Part shown: in pieces, positions 51,596-62,938 of the stretch
Numbering within the stretch: the first letter of the stretch is position 1
How the letters are laid out: each line of letters begins with the position of its first letter
Source of the DNA: Vibrio sp. JPW-9-11-11
GTDB taxonomy: Bacteria > Pseudomonadota > Gammaproteobacteria > Enterobacterales > Vibrionaceae
NCBI RefSeq assembly: GCF_013369335.1
Contig: NZ_SZQJ01000007.1
Location: forward strand, 215,603 to 279,602
Direction of reading: 5' to 3'
DNA length: 64,000 nt
Made by a program: the position numbers and the translations under genes
Notes under the pieces: generated by a model
The model's input: the letters and a program-made list of their open reading frames with translations, nothing else
Database searches by the model: none
What the model was told of the DNA's origin: nothing

Positions 51596-53404
51596 CTAGT
51601 TTTTATCGACCTTATCTGTGTACATTTCTTCGATTTCATCCTGATATTTGTCATTAATGACTTTACGACGCAATTTCTGAGTTGGCGTTAGCTCACCATC
51701 ATCCATAGAGAAAGCTTTAGGCAGTAACTTAAACTTTTTCACTTGTTCAAACTTAGCCAGCTCTTGCTGCAGGTCGTTGACACGTTTTTCCAGCATTTCA
51801 ACAATCTGATGATGTTTCACCAACTCCACACGATCATGATACTTAATGTTCAATTCCTTGGCGTACTCTTCTAGTGAGTCGAAACAAGGAACGATCAACG
51901 CAGAGACAAACTTTCTCGTATCGGCAATGACAGCGATCTGTTCAATAAAGTGATCTTTACCAATCGCACCTTCAATCATTTGCGGCGCGATGTATTTGCC
52001 ACCCGATGTTTTCATCAACTCTTTAATACGGTCGGTAATAAACAAGTTGCCATTCTCATCAATATGGCCAGCATCACCCGTCTTGAGAAAACCATGCTCA
52101 TCAAACGTCTTGGCGGTCTCGTCAGGCATCTTGTAGTAGCCACGCATCACCATAGGTCCACGCACCAAGATCTCATTGTCATCGCCAATTTTTACTTGAG
52201 CGCCGGGCATCGACATACCGATTGAATCCGGATTGAAGCACTTGTCATCCCAACAAGAGACGGTCGCGGTGGTTTCCGTCATCCCGTACCCTAACTTAAC
52301 GTTAATACCGATAGCATGGAAAAAGCGGCCAATAGTCTCGTCGAGTTTGGCACCACCACACGGCATAAAATTGATATTGCCCCCCAGCAGAGCACGTAGC
52401 TTTAACAGCACTAACTTGTCAGCTAAGGCGTACGACTTGTTCAACAGTAGTGAAGGTTTGCGACTTTCTTGGTGGCATAGCGCCATCTTCGCGCCCATGT
52501 TGACAGCCCAAGTAAATAACACTTTGCGAATAAATGGCGCTTTGGCCACTTTTTCGTGGATCGCAGAGAAGATCTTCTCGTAAAAACGGGGAACCGCGCA
52601 CATGACAGTAGGACGCACTTCACTCAGCGCGTCTCGCACTTGCATCGTATCTTGTAGGTAGCAGTTAGTCGCCCCTTTATACAGAACGTAAAAGGTCCAA
52701 GCACGCTCGAAAACGTGCGACAACGGTAAGAAACAGAGTGACACATCATCGTGTGATAAGCTTAAGCGCTGATCATGTCCTTCAAGTTGAGCGCCAATAT
52801 TGGCGTAATCCAACATGACGCCCTTAGGTTGACCTGTGGTACCTGAGGTATAGATAAGCGTTAACAGATCGTCAAAATTGGCTTGCTCAAGCCGAGAGTC
52901 TAACTCTTGCTGGTGCGCTCGATTGGATTGCGCAATAAACGACTGCCAATGAACGGCAAAGCAATGATCACCGATGTCCACATCTTCTGACATCGCCACG
53001 ACCAACTCTAGTTGTTCACATTGGTCAAAGACAGACACTGCCGCATCAAACTGGGCTTGTTCCCCCACAAACAATACACGTACATCGGCGTTCTGCAGTA
53101 TGTAGGCAGACTGAGCAGCGGTATTGGTTGGGTAAATAGGAACAGTGACCGCGCGCAATTGCAGCGCTGCGAAATCTGCCACTGTCCATTGCGGCATGTT
53201 GTTGGAAAAGATCCCAACTTTATCTTGGACTCGAATCCCTTGAGCCAGTAGCGCAAGCGATAATGCATCTACTTGCTGACCAAACTGCTTCCAGCTAATG
53301 CCGTTCCACATATTGCCCACTTTATGCTTAAGTGCAATGCGGTCGCTGCCTTGTGCAATCTGGTCTCGAATTCGTTTTACGATATGAAAATCTAGGTTGG
53401 CCAT
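51596..53404 (-). CDS. Long-chain fatty acid-CoA ligase (AMP-binding)
   Basis: I start at ATG 53404 (602 residues, [15 protein letters not shown]), with AAAGGTAG upstream; the frame opens 18 codons earlier without support. The adenylation motif [15 protein letters not shown] and the later GYGMTETTA and [15 protein letters not shown] segments define an acyl-adenylate-forming enzyme, and the length and C-terminal part ([12 protein letters not shown]) match the long-chain acyl-CoA synthetase branch. It is not the canonical E. coli-type FadD. Chain length preference is unknown. It is monocistronic between leuO and ilvI. Confidence 0.85.
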   Translation of the reverse strand: MANLDFHIVKRIRDQIAQGSDRIALKHKVGNMWNGISWKQFGQQVDALSLALLAQGIRVQDKVGIFSNNMPQWTVADFAALQLRAVTVPIYPTNTAAQSAYILQNADVRVLFVGEQAQFDAAVSVFDQCEQLELVVAMSEDVDIGDHCFAVHWQSFIAQSNRAHQQELDSRLEQANFDDLLTLIYTSGTTGQPKGVMLDYANIGAQLEGHDQRLSLSHDDVSLCFLPLSHVFERAWTFYVLYKGATNCYLQDTMQVRDALSEVRPTVMCAVPRFYEKIFSAIHEKVAKAPFIRKVLFTWAVNMGAKMALCHQESRKPSLLLNKSYALADKLVLLKLRALLGGNINFMPCGGAKLDETIGRFFHAIGINVKLGYGMTETTATVSCWDDKCFNPDSIGMSMPGAQVKIGDDNEILVRGPMVMRGYYKMPDETAKTFDEHGFLKTGDAGHIDENGNLFITDRIKELMKTSGGKYIAPQMIEGAIGKDHFIEQIAVIADTRKFVSALIVPCFDSLEEYAKELNIKYHDRVELVKHHQIVEMLEKRVNDLQQELAKFEQVKKFKLLPKAFSMDDGELTPTQKLRRKVINDKYQDEIEEMYTDKVDKN

Positions 53405-53510
53405 TTTTACTACCTTTAGCTTACACCTGTAAGCTTTAATCAGCGCACAAGTGTACATTTCAAGTTAGAAAAGGCAACTGATGGGCGTCAAAGTTATCAA
53501 TATAAATAGT

Positions 53511-53542
53511 AAAAAACCTTGAATGGCGCATACCATTCAAGG
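53511..53542 (-). terminator. Terminator of leuO
   Basis: CCTTGAATGG-CGCATA-CCATTCAAGG, a 10-bp stem; leftward it continues into six T. It lies 28 bases after the leuO stop. Confidence 0.88.
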
Positions 53543-53570
53543 CCTGTATTTACCGCTTGGATTAGCGAAA

Positions 53571-54530
53571 CTATTTAAACGCGACAACCTCACCACAAAT
53601 CATCATCAGTTGATCGCGCAGCCATATATGACCTTTATCTTTCTCGCTTGATTCATGCCAGCTAAGGAAACCACTGATGTTGCCGTCGGCGAAAGGAAAA
53701 TCGAGTACTTGTAGCTGCTCTTTGTTGGCCGCGTTTTCCACCATCCAACGCGGAGCAATGGTCACCAACTCAGACTGGCCAACGACATATAAGACATTAC
53801 TTAAGCTAGTGCCCTCATAGTAGGCCTGCACATCCAAATCGCGATACGCTTGCTCAGAGAAACTGCGTTGACCATGCACTTTTGACAACTTAGCATGGCG
53901 TTCATTGTGCAAGGTTTGTGCATCGACAGTACCTTGGATTCTCGGGTGAGACTTAGACACAACCACCACCAACTCGTCCTGAAAGATTTCTGTGCTGGAG
54001 AAGCCTTGCTCATCAAAACGGGCATAATCAATCACAAAATCGATCTCTTGATAGCGCATTCTCTCTGCCAATTGGCGGTCGAACTCAGCGTCGAGGTGTA
54101 ACTGAACGTTTGGAGCGGAATCATGGATAGTGGTCATGATTTTAGGTGCAAATCGCATGTCGCATGGACTGCAAATCGCCAATTTAAACAGACGAGTTGA
54201 TGTCTCTGGCGAGAAAACCGAACTTGGCAGTTCGTTACGAATCAATTGTAGCGCTTGACGAATCGGACCAAAGAGTTGACGTGCTCGTTGGGTTGGCTGA
54301 ATGCCACGCCCCTGACGCATAAATAGCTCATCATTAAACATCACTTTTAGTCGAGCCACAGCATTGCTCACCGCCGGTTGAGACATGCCCAAATTGTGCG
54401 CTGCACGTGTAATATTTTGCTCTTGCATCACAGCATCGAACACGGTTAGTAGGTTGAGATCTACTCCACGTAGAGTGCTTTCCATACGGTAGCTAGCAAT
54501 AGCACTCATAGACTCTTTTTTGTCAATCAT
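53571..54530 (-). CDS. leuO: LysR-type regulator LeuO
   Basis: I start at ATG 54530 (319 residues, MIDKKESMSAIASYR); a TTG two codons upstream is less likely. The winged helix-turn-helix (about 24-85) reads LLTVFDAVMQEQNITRAAHNL with SQPAVSNAVARLK; the co-inducer-binding domain follows. Position beside the leu operon and the sequence identify LeuO. In V. cholerae LeuO is induced by ToxR and regulates acid response and virulence; in V. parahaemolyticus it is CalR. LeuO also relieves H-NS silencing. Its upstream DNA is strongly A/T-rich (54537-54916). Confidence 0.94.
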   Translation of the reverse strand: MIDKKESMSAIASYRMESTLRGVDLNLLTVFDAVMQEQNITRAAHNLGMSQPAVSNAVARLKVMFNDELFMRQGRGIQPTQRARQLFGPIRQALQLIRNELPSSVFSPETSTRLFKLAICSPCDMRFAPKIMTTIHDSAPNVQLHLDAEFDRQLAERMRYQEIDFVIDYARFDEQGFSSTEIFQDELVVVVSKSHPRIQGTVDAQTLHNERHAKLSKVHGQRSFSEQAYRDLDVQAYYEGTSLSNVLYVVGQSELVTIAPRWMVENAANKEQLQVLDFPFADGNISGFLSWHESSEKDKGHIWLRDQLMMICGEVVAFK

Positions 54531-54536
54531 CGGCAA

Positions 54537-54916
54537 AGCCTCATTAATTCTTAATCGTAAGATTTGGTCATCGACAACGGTTTGGAATAGAACACCTATC
54601 GCCTATCCGTTGTATTTATGTGTTGGATACGTCGTGACGAATCATTACTATCTACGAATCATTTGGCGCATAGCAATAAGATTGACAATTAATCAGTATT
54701 TTTTACCTGTACGTTTAATTTACCTCTAAAATACAAAGAGTTAATCATTAGATAAAAAAATATAAAGTGGGTGGTTTTATAGATTTATATAATAATTTGT
54801 TATTATTTCGTGCTGCAGATATTAAGTTGCAATCATGAATAAGTGTGATGAATTAGCGCAAAAATCAAAAGCACGATCAATGAATGGCATTTCCATCGTA
54901 CTTATGTGCCTGCACC
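54537..54916. promoter_or_regulatory. A/T-rich leuO upstream region
   Basis: A 380-base non-coding gap. The part 54715-54840 is almost pure A/T with several TATAAT-like words, the type of DNA bound by H-NS and ToxR. leuO promoters in Vibrio and enterics are silenced by H-NS; this sequence fits. Exact sites cannot be told. Confidence 0.5.
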
Positions 54917-55963
54917 CTAAACGTGCGTAGCATAGCTCGGAAAGTCTACTTGCTCCCATAACTCACGGCACAAACGGGTTTTATCGTGCCAATTCCCTTG
55001 CTTGATCCACTCAACAATGGCTGCAGCGACATTGGGATAATTGACACTCTCAGCGCTGGCTTCATCTAACCAGCAGCGAACAATCGAGGCATCAAGGTAA
55101 TCCATACACGTTGCCAATCCGAGGTTTTCTAGGGTCGCCACATTGCTTATTTGCTCAAACTGCCCACTTAGCGGCTTGAGCAGCAGTTTTTTACCTAAAG
55201 TGAGCGCTTCCGACGGCAGCTCAAATCCCCCATTGGCAATAACTCCACTGCAGCGCACGAGATGGTGATGAAAATGGTCGACACTGAGGGGCAAAAATTC
55301 GATATTGTCGATGCTCATCGCCTCAATAACTTCGGGATGAAAGCAGACAAATCGCTGAGTGGTAAATCTAAGCAATAAATCGGTAATATCATCCAGATGT
55401 TCGAACGGCAGATAGACTAAAATAGTCGCCTCTTCGCCGCCTTGAGTTTGCGGCGTTGATACGATGGGGGGCAAAATAGGTTGGTCAAAATGATACCAGT
55501 GCAAACCAATATGATGCTGCGTCGGCGCAAAGTGACGCACAACCTGCTTGTCTATCCAGCTTGCCCCTTTAAGCGGCACCGAATAGCGGAACGCATTTTG
55601 ATGACTAATGCTTATCGAAGGCACGCCTCGCCGCTTTGCCGCCCAAGCGGAAACAGGTTCAAAGTCATTCAACACCAAATCGTAATGGTGCAGTTCAAGT
55701 TGGTTGACGTCTTGCCCAAACTGCCACAGGTTGTTGTTAACCGCCGTTTTTAGGTAATTAACTTGACCTTTCTCAGTAACAAACGTTAATCCGCGTCGAG
55801 TGGTGAACGCTCCAAACGGCTCCATTGAAAAGTACTTACTAGGCTCTCGGCCAGTAAAGAGATAATCAACGTTAAATCCTTGCTGAGCCAGTTCATGGGC
55901 CATCGCTCGTGCTCGCGCAATGTGGCCATTTCCGGTTCCTTGCACGCCATACAAAATCTTCAT
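54917..55963 (-). CDS. MJ1255/VC2487-family glycosyltransferase
   Basis: I start at ATG 55963 (348 residues), with GGAGG eight bases upstream inside the end of the preceding gene. The start KILYGVQGTGNGHIARARAM has the GxGHxxR glycine loop of GT-B transferases such as MurG; the C-terminal half has GVIANGGFELPSEALTLGKKLL, the nucleotide-sugar/donor site typical of glycosyltransferase family 28. No signal peptide; peripheral membrane or cytoplasmic. The family is annotated but its sugar product is unknown. It follows the PAP2 gene by three bases. Confidence 0.88.
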   Translation of the reverse strand: MKILYGVQGTGNGHIARARAMAHELAQQGFNVDYLFTGREPSKYFSMEPFGAFTTRRGLTFVTEKGQVNYLKTAVNNNLWQFGQDVNQLELHHYDLVLNDFEPVSAWAAKRRGVPSISISHQNAFRYSVPLKGASWIDKQVVRHFAPTQHHIGLHWYHFDQPILPPIVSTPQTQGGEEATILVYLPFEHLDDITDLLLRFTTQRFVCFHPEVIEAMSIDNIEFLPLSVDHFHHHLVRCSGVIANGGFELPSEALTLGKKLLLKPLSGQFEQISNVATLENLGLATCMDYLDASIVRCWLDEASAESVNYPNVAAAIVEWIKQGNWHDKTRLCRELWEQVDFPSYATHV

Positions 55964-55966
55964 CAC

Positions 55967-56494
55967 CTAGCCTCCGAGCAAAATAAACGCCAACTGCGCA
56001 CAACCCAATCCAAGTAAAGCGCCCAACAACACATCGGTAAGAAAGTGCACGCCTAAAAGAACCCGTGCTGCGCCAATCAAGCTTGCCCAAGCCAAGACAA
56101 ACCAAGACATTTCGGGATAGAAGTGACTGATCATCGTTGCCATCAAAAACGCAGCAGCTGTATGACCCGAAGGCAAACTGTAGCGATCTGACGGAGTAAT
56201 ATAAGAGGTCACCAATTCCGATAACTCTTGAGGTCGACGGCGTTTAAACAGATTTTTGCATAGCCAATAAACGGGGAGTTCAATCACGAACGCCAATAAT
56301 GCTGCGGCGACAAAGTGCTTTCCCTCACTCTCACCAAGAAAGTACGCCACCAATCCGAGTAGTACATAAAGGTGACCATCACCGGTATGAGAGATTGACT
56401 TACTTAACCTAGAAATAGGCTGTGCAAACTTATGTGTTAAACAAAAAAGAGAAAATGCCAGATCAAACTTAGCTATCGGTTCTATTGAGCGCAT
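55967..56494 (-). CDS. PAP2-family membrane phosphatase
   Basis: A 175-residue membrane protein with about five hydrophobic segments. The three acid-phosphatase signatures are visible: KNLFKRRRP, LPSGHTAA and ARVLLGVHFLTDVL (ARxxxxxHxxxD; the usual first Ser is Ala). Such enzymes remove phosphate from lipid pyrophosphates (undecaprenyl, phosphatidylglycerol phosphate, lipid A). The substrate here is not known. It is translationally coupled to the glycosyltransferase downstream. Confidence 0.88.
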   Translation of the reverse strand: MRSIEPIAKFDLAFSLFCLTHKFAQPISRLSKSISHTGDGHLYVLLGLVAYFLGESEGKHFVAAALLAFVIELPVYWLCKNLFKRRRPQELSELVTSYITPSDRYSLPSGHTAAAFLMATMISHFYPEMSWFVLAWASLIGAARVLLGVHFLTDVLLGALLGLGCAQLAFILLGG

Positions 56495-56743
56495 TTGTCA
56501 CTCCTTCATCTCGATGGGCTTAAGCACAATCTACTTAGTCTCAGTGACAGATCAGTGACGGTTTCACGCGATTTCGATGACACGAAATCTCAACATAAAA
56601 GGATATTTTGCAGATATCATCGAACAAACACGGCGACTTGAATAAAAAAACAACTTTAGGGTTGACGTAACCAGTCGAGTGCGGTACTAATTTGTTAACT
56701 TAAAGATGTGGATAATTTAACGCCCATAAAGGAACCGTTAACA

Positions 56744-56806
56744 ATGATTAAGCGTTTTTCTCTCCTGCTGAGCCTCCTCCTTATCGTGACCAATTCGCGC
56801 GGGTAG
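56744..56806 (+). CDS. leuL: leu operon leader peptide
   Basis: A 20-residue peptide, MIKRFSLLLSLLLIVTNSRG, with AAAGGAA 10 bases upstream. Six leucines in seven positions (7-9, 11-13) plus Ile and Val let ribosomes stall when leucyl-tRNA is short. It precedes an attenuator hairpin and leuA. Too short for routine gene calling. Confidence 0.9.
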   Translation: MIKRFSLLLSLLLIVTNSRG

Positions 56807-56842
56807 GCTGTGGAAGAAAAATAACCACACAGATTGACACTA

Positions 56843-56871
56843 AACCCGCACTGAGATGCGGGTTTTTTTAT
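56843..56871 (+). terminator. Attenuator terminator of leuABCD
   Basis: AACCCGCA-CTGAGA-TGCGGGTT followed by seven T, 36 bases after the leader peptide stop and 77 bases before leuA. Stalling at the Leu codons would form an alternative structure and allow read-through. Confidence 0.88.
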
Positions 56872-56948
56872 ACCTAGCTTTTATTGCTAAGTAATGGAAG
56901 TAAACGATTAACCGGTGCAATAAACACCGAATCACTAAGGAAGCAAAC

Positions 56949-58496
56949 ATGAACGATCAAGTCATTATTTTCGACACCACGTTACGTGATGGCGAACAAG
57001 CGTTGTCAGCAAGTTTGACGGTTAAAGAGAAACTGCAAATTGCCTATGCGCTTGAAAGGCTCGGCGTTGATGTAATAGAAGCAGGCTTTCCTGTTTCATC
57101 GCCGGGTGATTTTGAATCGGTTCAAACCATCGCCAAACACGTCAAGAACAGCCGTATCTGTGCGCTTTCGCGAGCCGTTGCCAAAGACATCGATGCGGCA
57201 GCAGAAGCGTTAAAAGTCGCAGACCAGTTCCGAATTCATACCTTTATTTCTACCTCCACTGTTCATGTGCAAGATAAACTGCGTCGCAGCTACGATGACG
57301 TCGTTGAAATGGGGGTTAAAGCCGTTAAACATGCACGCCAATACACGGATGATGTCGAATTCTCATGCGAAGATGCCGGGCGTACTCCTATCGACAATTT
57401 ATGTCGCATGGTCGAAGCCGCCATCGATGCGGGAGCAAGCACAATTAACATTCCTGATACGGTGGGCTACACAGTTCCCAATGAGTTTGGTGGCATTATT
57501 CAAACCTTGTTCAACCGTGTACCCAATATTGATAAAGCGATTATTTCTGTTCATTGTCATGATGATTTGGGTATGTCGGTGGCAAACTCTATCGCCGCAG
57601 TACAAGCGGGGGCTCGCCAGATTGAAGGAACCATCAACGGTATCGGTGAGCGAGCAGGCAACTGTTCACTAGAAGAGATTGCGATGATCATCAAGACACG
57701 TCAGGAGTTTTTAGGTGTTCATACAGGCTTGAAACATGACGAAATTCATCGCACCAGTAAGCTGGTTAGCCAACTTTGCAATATGCCCATTCAAAGCAAC
57801 AAAGCCATTGTCGGCGCCAACGCCTTTAGCCACTCGTCAGGTATTCACCAAGATGGCATGTTGAAGAACAAAAATACCTACGAAATTATGACGCCAGAGT
57901 CTATCGGCCTTAAGAACCAAGCGTTGAACTTAACCAGTCGAAGTGGTCGTGCGGCCGTGAAAAGCCATATGGACGCCATGGGCTACAAAGAGGAAGAGTA
58001 TAACCTAGACGCACTGTATGAAGACTTCTTGAAGCTTGCCGACCGAAAAGGCCAAGTGTTCGATTATGATCTAGAAGCTTTGATGCATTTCTCGAACTTA
58101 CGCGAAGAAGATGACTTCTATAAATTAAATTATCTCAGTGTTCAATCTGGTAGCGTGATGGCGACCACTAGCATCAAGCTACAGTGCGGTGATAAAGAAA
58201 CCAGTGAAGCTGCTGTGGGGAATGGCCCCGTTGATGCCCTTTATCAATGTATCTATCGCGTCACGGGTTATGATATTGTTCTAGATAAGTTTGACTTAAC
58301 CGCCAAAGGCGAAGGCGAAGATGGCTTAGGTCAAGCCGATATCATTGCCAACTACAAAGGACGCAAATACCACGGTACTGGCGTCTCCACTGACATCGTC
58401 GAAGCGTCGGGCCAAGCGTTATTGCATGTGATCAACAGCATCCACCGCGCTGACAAAATCGCTGAAATCAAACAAAAAAAGATCGCTACAGTATAA
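56949..58496 (+). CDS. leuA: 2-Isopropylmalate synthase
   Basis: A 515-residue enzyme. The TIM-barrel domain has [15 protein letters not shown] and [14 protein letters not shown] (metal ligands); the C-terminal regulatory domain (about 390-515) binds leucine. It condenses 2-oxoisovalerate with acetyl-CoA, the first step of leucine synthesis. First gene of leuABCD, under the attenuator. Confidence 0.97.
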   Translation: MNDQVIIFDTTLRDGEQALSASLTVKEKLQIAYALERLGVDVIEAGFPVSSPGDFESVQTIAKHVKNSRICALSRAVAKDIDAAAEALKVADQFRIHTFISTSTVHVQDKLRRSYDDVVEMGVKAVKHARQYTDDVEFSCEDAGRTPIDNLCRMVEAAIDAGASTINIPDTVGYTVPNEFGGIIQTLFNRVPNIDKAIISVHCHDDLGMSVANSIAAVQAGARQIEGTINGIGERAGNCSLEEIAMIIKTRQEFLGVHTGLKHDEIHRTSKLVSQLCNMPIQSNKAIVGANAFSHSSGIHQDGMLKNKNTYEIMTPESIGLKNQALNLTSRSGRAAVKSHMDAMGYKEEEYNLDALYEDFLKLADRKGQVFDYDLEALMHFSNLREEDDFYKLNYLSVQSGSVMATTSIKLQCGDKETSEAAVGNGPVDALYQCIYRVTGYDIVLDKFDLTAKGEGEDGLGQADIIANYKGRKYHGTGVSTDIVEASGQALLHVINSIHRADKIAEIKQKKIATV

Positions 58497-58503
58497 CAAG
58501 AGA

Positions 58504-58528
58504 CTCCAGGGACGTGAGTACTCTGGAG
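58504..58528 (+). other. Hairpin in the leuA-leuB gap
   Basis: CTCCAG and CTGGAG pair around a 13-base loop; no T run. Possibly a processing or stability element. Confidence 0.45.
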
Positions 58529-58543
58529 CGTATTACAATTTAA

Positions 58544-59644
<1,101 letters not shown>

Positions 59645-59669
59645 TAACACTCTTTTATAATAATGATGA

Positions 59670-59695
59670 GCTGCAGGTAAGCCGTTGCCTGCAGC
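59670..59695 (+). other. Hairpin in the leuB-leuC gap
   Basis: GCTGCAGG and CCTGCAGC form a perfect 8-bp stem with a 10-base loop, 20 bases before the leuC start; no T run. Confidence 0.5.
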
Positions 59696-59714
59696 CATAC
59701 ACAGGACAGTAATC

Positions 59715-61115
59715 ATGGGCAAAACACTATATGAAAAAGTCTACGACGCGCACGTCGCCGTAGCCGCAGAGGGTGAAAACCCAATTTTATACATCGACCG
59801 CCACTTGGTGCACGAAGTGACCTCTCCTCAGGCATTTGATGGTCTACGCGAGAAAGGCCGCAAGGTACGCCAAGTGAGTAAAACGTTCGCGACGATGGAC
59901 CACAACGTATCAACAACGACAAAAGATATTAACGCTTCAGGTGAAATGGCGCGTATCCAAATGGAAACCCTGTCCAAGAACTGTGAAGAATTTGGCGTGA
60001 CCCTTTACGATATCAATCACAAATACCAAGGTATCGTCCATGTAATGGGACCCGAGCTTGGTATCACTCTGCCTGGAATGACGATTGTTTGTGGCGACTC
60101 ACATACCGCAACTCACGGGGCATTCGGTTCACTCGCATTTGGTATCGGCACGTCAGAAGTCGAGCACGTCCTAGCCACTCAAACGCTTAAACAAGCTCGT
60201 GCTAAAACCATGAAAATCGAAGTGAAGGGCAAAGTCGCGCCGGGGATCACGGCTAAAGACATCGTCCTAGCCATCATTGGTAAAACCACGGCAGCGGGCG
60301 GTACGGGTTATGTCGTTGAATTCTGTGGTGAAGCCATCACCGACCTTTCGATGGAAGGTCGAATGACAGTATGTAACATGGCGATCGAACTAGGCGCAAA
60401 AGCGGGCCTTATCGCCCCCGATCAAACCACATTCGACTACATCAAAGGACGCAAGTTCTCGCCACAAGGTGAAGACTTCGATGCGGCAGTAGAATACTGG
60501 CAAACACTCAAAACCGATGATGACGCCGAGTTTGACGCAGTCGTAACACTTGATGCCGCAGACATCAAACCACAAGTCACTTGGGGGACAAACCCAGGTC
60601 AGGTTATTGCGGTCGACCAACCTATTCCGGCACCAGAAAGCTTTACCGATCCGGTAGAGAAAGCCTCAGCAGAAAAAGCGTTGGCTTATATGGGGCTAGA
60701 AGCGGGTAAAGCACTGTCTGATTATAAAGTCGATAAAGTCTTTGTTGGCTCATGTACCAATTCACGTATCGAAGATATGCGCGCTGCTGCTGAAGTTGCG
60801 AAAGGTCGTAAAGTCGCTGACAACGTGCAAGCACTCATTGTTCCTGGCTCTGAACAAGTAAAGGCGCAAGCAGAAGCGGAAGGCTTGGATGTTATCTTTA
60901 AAGACGCAGGCTTTGAGTGGCGCCTACCTGGCTGCTCTATGTGTCTAGCAATGAACAATGATCGCCTCGGTCCACATGAGCGTTGTGCATCCACCTCAAA
61001 CCGTAACTTTGAAGGCCGTCAGGGCCGTGATGGTCGCACCCATCTAGTTAGCCCAGCGATGGCCGCTGCCGCAGCGATAGCAGGTCACTTTGTCGACATT
61101 CGTAACTTGGATTAA
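59715..61115 (+). CDS. leuC: 3-Isopropylmalate dehydratase large subunit
   Basis: I start at ATG 59715 (466 residues, [13 protein letters not shown]); an upstream in-frame start at 59685 lies across the hairpin and is not supported. Iron-sulfur cysteines are in [13 protein letters not shown] and [13 protein letters not shown]; the [12 protein letters not shown] segment is conserved. With LeuD it isomerises 2- to 3-isopropylmalate. Aconitase superfamily. Confidence 0.97.
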   Translation: MGKTLYEKVYDAHVAVAAEGENPILYIDRHLVHEVTSPQAFDGLREKGRKVRQVSKTFATMDHNVSTTTKDINASGEMARIQMETLSKNCEEFGVTLYDINHKYQGIVHVMGPELGITLPGMTIVCGDSHTATHGAFGSLAFGIGTSEVEHVLATQTLKQARAKTMKIEVKGKVAPGITAKDIVLAIIGKTTAAGGTGYVVEFCGEAITDLSMEGRMTVCNMAIELGAKAGLIAPDQTTFDYIKGRKFSPQGEDFDAAVEYWQTLKTDDDAEFDAVVTLDAADIKPQVTWGTNPGQVIAVDQPIPAPESFTDPVEKASAEKALAYMGLEAGKALSDYKVDKVFVGSCTNSRIEDMRAAAEVAKGRKVADNVQALIVPGSEQVKAQAEAEGLDVIFKDAGFEWRLPGCSMCLAMNNDRLGPHERCASTSNRNFEGRQGRDGRTHLVSPAMAAAAAIAGHFVDIRNLD

Positions 61116-61125
61116 GGAGAAACAC

Positions 61126-61728
61126 ATGTCAGGTTTTAAACAACATACAGGACTAGTGGTTCCTCTAGATGCAGCGAACGTTGATACTGATGCCATTATT
61201 CCTAAGCAGTTCCTACAAAAGGTTTCTCGTCTAGGCTTTGGCAAACACCTATTCCACGATTGGCGCTTTCTTGACGACGCTGGTGAGCAACCAAACCCAG
61301 AGTTTGTGATGAATGCGCCACGCTACCAGGGCGCTTCTATTCTGCTCGCTCGTGAAAACTTTGGTTGTGGTTCATCGCGTGAACACGCACCTTGGGCATT
61401 AGCAGATTACGGAATCAAGGCAATGATCGCGCCGAGTTTTGCAGATATCTTTTACGGCAACTCAATCAACAACCAAATGGTTCCAGTACGCCTAACAGAG
61501 CAAGAAGTAGATGAAATCTTCCACTTCGTTGAGGCAAATGAAGGTGCCCAAGTCGAAGTCGACCTTGAAGCAAACGTCGTTCGAGCAAATGGTAAAGAAT
61601 ACGCGTTTGAAATTGATGAATTCCGTCGTCACTGTCTACTTAACGGTTTAGACAACATTGGGCTAACGCTTCAGCATGAGGATAAGATTTCGAGTTACGA
61701 AGCGAAGATTCCAAGCTTCCTCAAGTAA
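61126..61728 (+). CDS. leuD: 3-Isopropylmalate dehydratase small subunit
   Basis: I start at ATG 61126 (200 residues, [15 protein letters not shown]), preceded by AAGGAG; leuC ends ten bases earlier. The swivelling domain has [13 protein letters not shown] and [15 protein letters not shown]. Forms the active enzyme with LeuC. Last gene of the operon, followed by a terminator. Confidence 0.97.
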   Translation: MSGFKQHTGLVVPLDAANVDTDAIIPKQFLQKVSRLGFGKHLFHDWRFLDDAGEQPNPEFVMNAPRYQGASILLARENFGCGSSREHAPWALADYGIKAMIAPSFADIFYGNSINNQMVPVRLTEQEVDEIFHFVEANEGAQVEVDLEANVVRANGKEYAFEIDEFRRHCLLNGLDNIGLTLQHEDKISSYEAKIPSFLK

Positions 61729-61750
61729 TTCAATCTTCCGCTATAGAACA

Positions 61751-61776
61751 AAGGTTAGCTCAGGCTAGCCTTTTTT
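61751..61776 (+). terminator. Terminator of leuABCD
   Basis: AAGGTTAGC pairs with GCTAGCCTT (one G-T pair) around a four-base loop, followed by six T. Confidence 0.85.
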
Positions 61777-61844
61777 GTTTGTCGTTGAAACAAACAATCT
61801 GCAAACTAGGTCTAATGGTAAAATTATACCAAGGAACTTAACCC

Positions 61845-62630
61845 ATGATACGTATATTGACTTTGCTGCTTACTCTGATCTCTTTTAATACGTTTTCTGC
61901 ACCTAAATCGGAGTTATGGCCTTTTTGGCAACAAGCAAACCAAAACAACCAAGCCAGCATTTCACACCAAGCGTGGCAGTCATTCTTAGATAACTACTTG
62001 GTGACAAATGGCGACTATACCTTGGTTAAATACGGCGATATCTCAACACATGATAAGCAACAACTTAATCAATATATTTCCACTCTTGCGACTATCGACC
62101 CAAGAGATTACCCACTCGATGAACAATACGCTTACTGGGTTAATCTCTATAACGCCATCACGGTGGAGTTGATTATTGATGCCTATCCGGTCAAGTCGAT
62201 CACCAAATTAGGTGGTCTATTTAGTTTCGGGCCCTGGGGAGAAGAAGTGATCAAAGTTGCCGGCAAAGCGCTAAGCCTGAATGATATTGAACATCGAATT
62301 CTGCGCCCGATCTGGAACGATCCACGCACTCACTATGCGGTTAACTGTGCAAGCTTAGGTTGTCCTAACCTACAGAGTCAGGCCTTCACCGCTGAAAATA
62401 GCGAACAGTTATTGGATCGAGCGGCCAAACAGTTCATCAATAGTGATAAGGGGGTTTTAGTCAAAGGCGACACTACCCAACTCTCCTCGATTTACGATTG
62501 GTTCCGCGCGGATTTTGGTTCTCAACAAGAGTTCTCGTTTCCGCTCGACTTGCATGTGTTAGGCCTGCCGCCAGCGTTCAATCTGAGCCATGATCAAACT
62601 CTTCAATTTAAGATTTTGTCGGCTCAATGA
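61845..62630 (+). CDS. DUF547 exported protein
   Basis: A 261-residue protein with a signal peptide (1-18, IRILTLLLTLISFNTFSA, no lipobox cysteine). The DUF547 core has AYWVNLYNAITVELIIDAYP and HYAVNCASLGCPNLQSQAF, with paired cysteines. The fold resembles cysteine peptidase/transglutaminase-like proteins, but the activity is unknown. A ribosome site AAGGAA precedes the start by six bases. Its 3' end converges with the rRNA region; a CCCTATTC/GAATAGAGG hairpin (62645-62665) follows. Confidence 0.85.
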   Translation: MIRILTLLLTLISFNTFSAPKSELWPFWQQANQNNQASISHQAWQSFLDNYLVTNGDYTLVKYGDISTHDKQQLNQYISTLATIDPRDYPLDEQYAYWVNLYNAITVELIIDAYPVKSITKLGGLFSFGPWGEEVIKVAGKALSLNDIEHRILRPIWNDPRTHYAVNCASLGCPNLQSQAFTAENSEQLLDRAAKQFINSDKGVLVKGDTTQLSSIYDWFRADFGSQQEFSFPLDLHVLGLPPAFNLSHDQTLQFKILSAQ

Positions 62631-62665
62631 ATACTGATTACATTCCCTATTCTTTCGAATAGAGG

Positions 62666-62839
62666 ACTGTGAATTGACTGTGCCAAGTCTTTCGACTTGA
62701 TTGGTCACTCAGTTCATTGAAACCTAAATTGTTTCCGAAGAAACTATTTGGATTATCATCAACGAGTGCCCACACAGATTGATAGGTTTATATTGTTAAA
62801 GAGCTTTGCTTTCAGTGCCTTAGCACTTAGGCAGGACGC
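62666..62839 (-). other. Orphan 16S-rRNA-type leader, no 16S behind it
   Basis: Read leftward this has the hallmarks of an rRNA leader: boxA GCTCTTTAACAA (62793-62804), then the CAATCTGTGTGGGCACTCG block (62762-62780) known from enterobacterial 16S leaders, then a CAAGTC-GAAA-GACTTG hairpin (62684-62699). But 16S does not follow; the end of the DUF547 gene does (62630). Confidence 0.75.
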
Positions 62840-62841
62840 GT

Positions 62842-62869
62842 ATAATACGCGATTGACTCAGTAAGTCAA
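62842..62869 (-). promoter_or_regulatory. rRNA-type promoter downstream of 5S
   Basis: Leftward: TTGACT (62864-62869), 16-base spacer, TATTAT (62842-62847), then a G/C-rich start region. An A/T-rich stretch upstream resembles an UP element. Same strand as the rRNA operon. Drives the orphan leader. Confidence 0.7.
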
Positions 62870-62938
62870 CATAAAACTCTAAGAAAACTTAAAGATTTAT
62901 GGTGACTTGTCTACATCGTAGACAAAGTCAAAATTAGA

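Noticed and set aside
62631..62938. tRNA gene after 5S
   Set aside because: No cloverleaf with a GTTC-A/G-A-T-C T-loop could be found; the sequence fits an rRNA leader instead.
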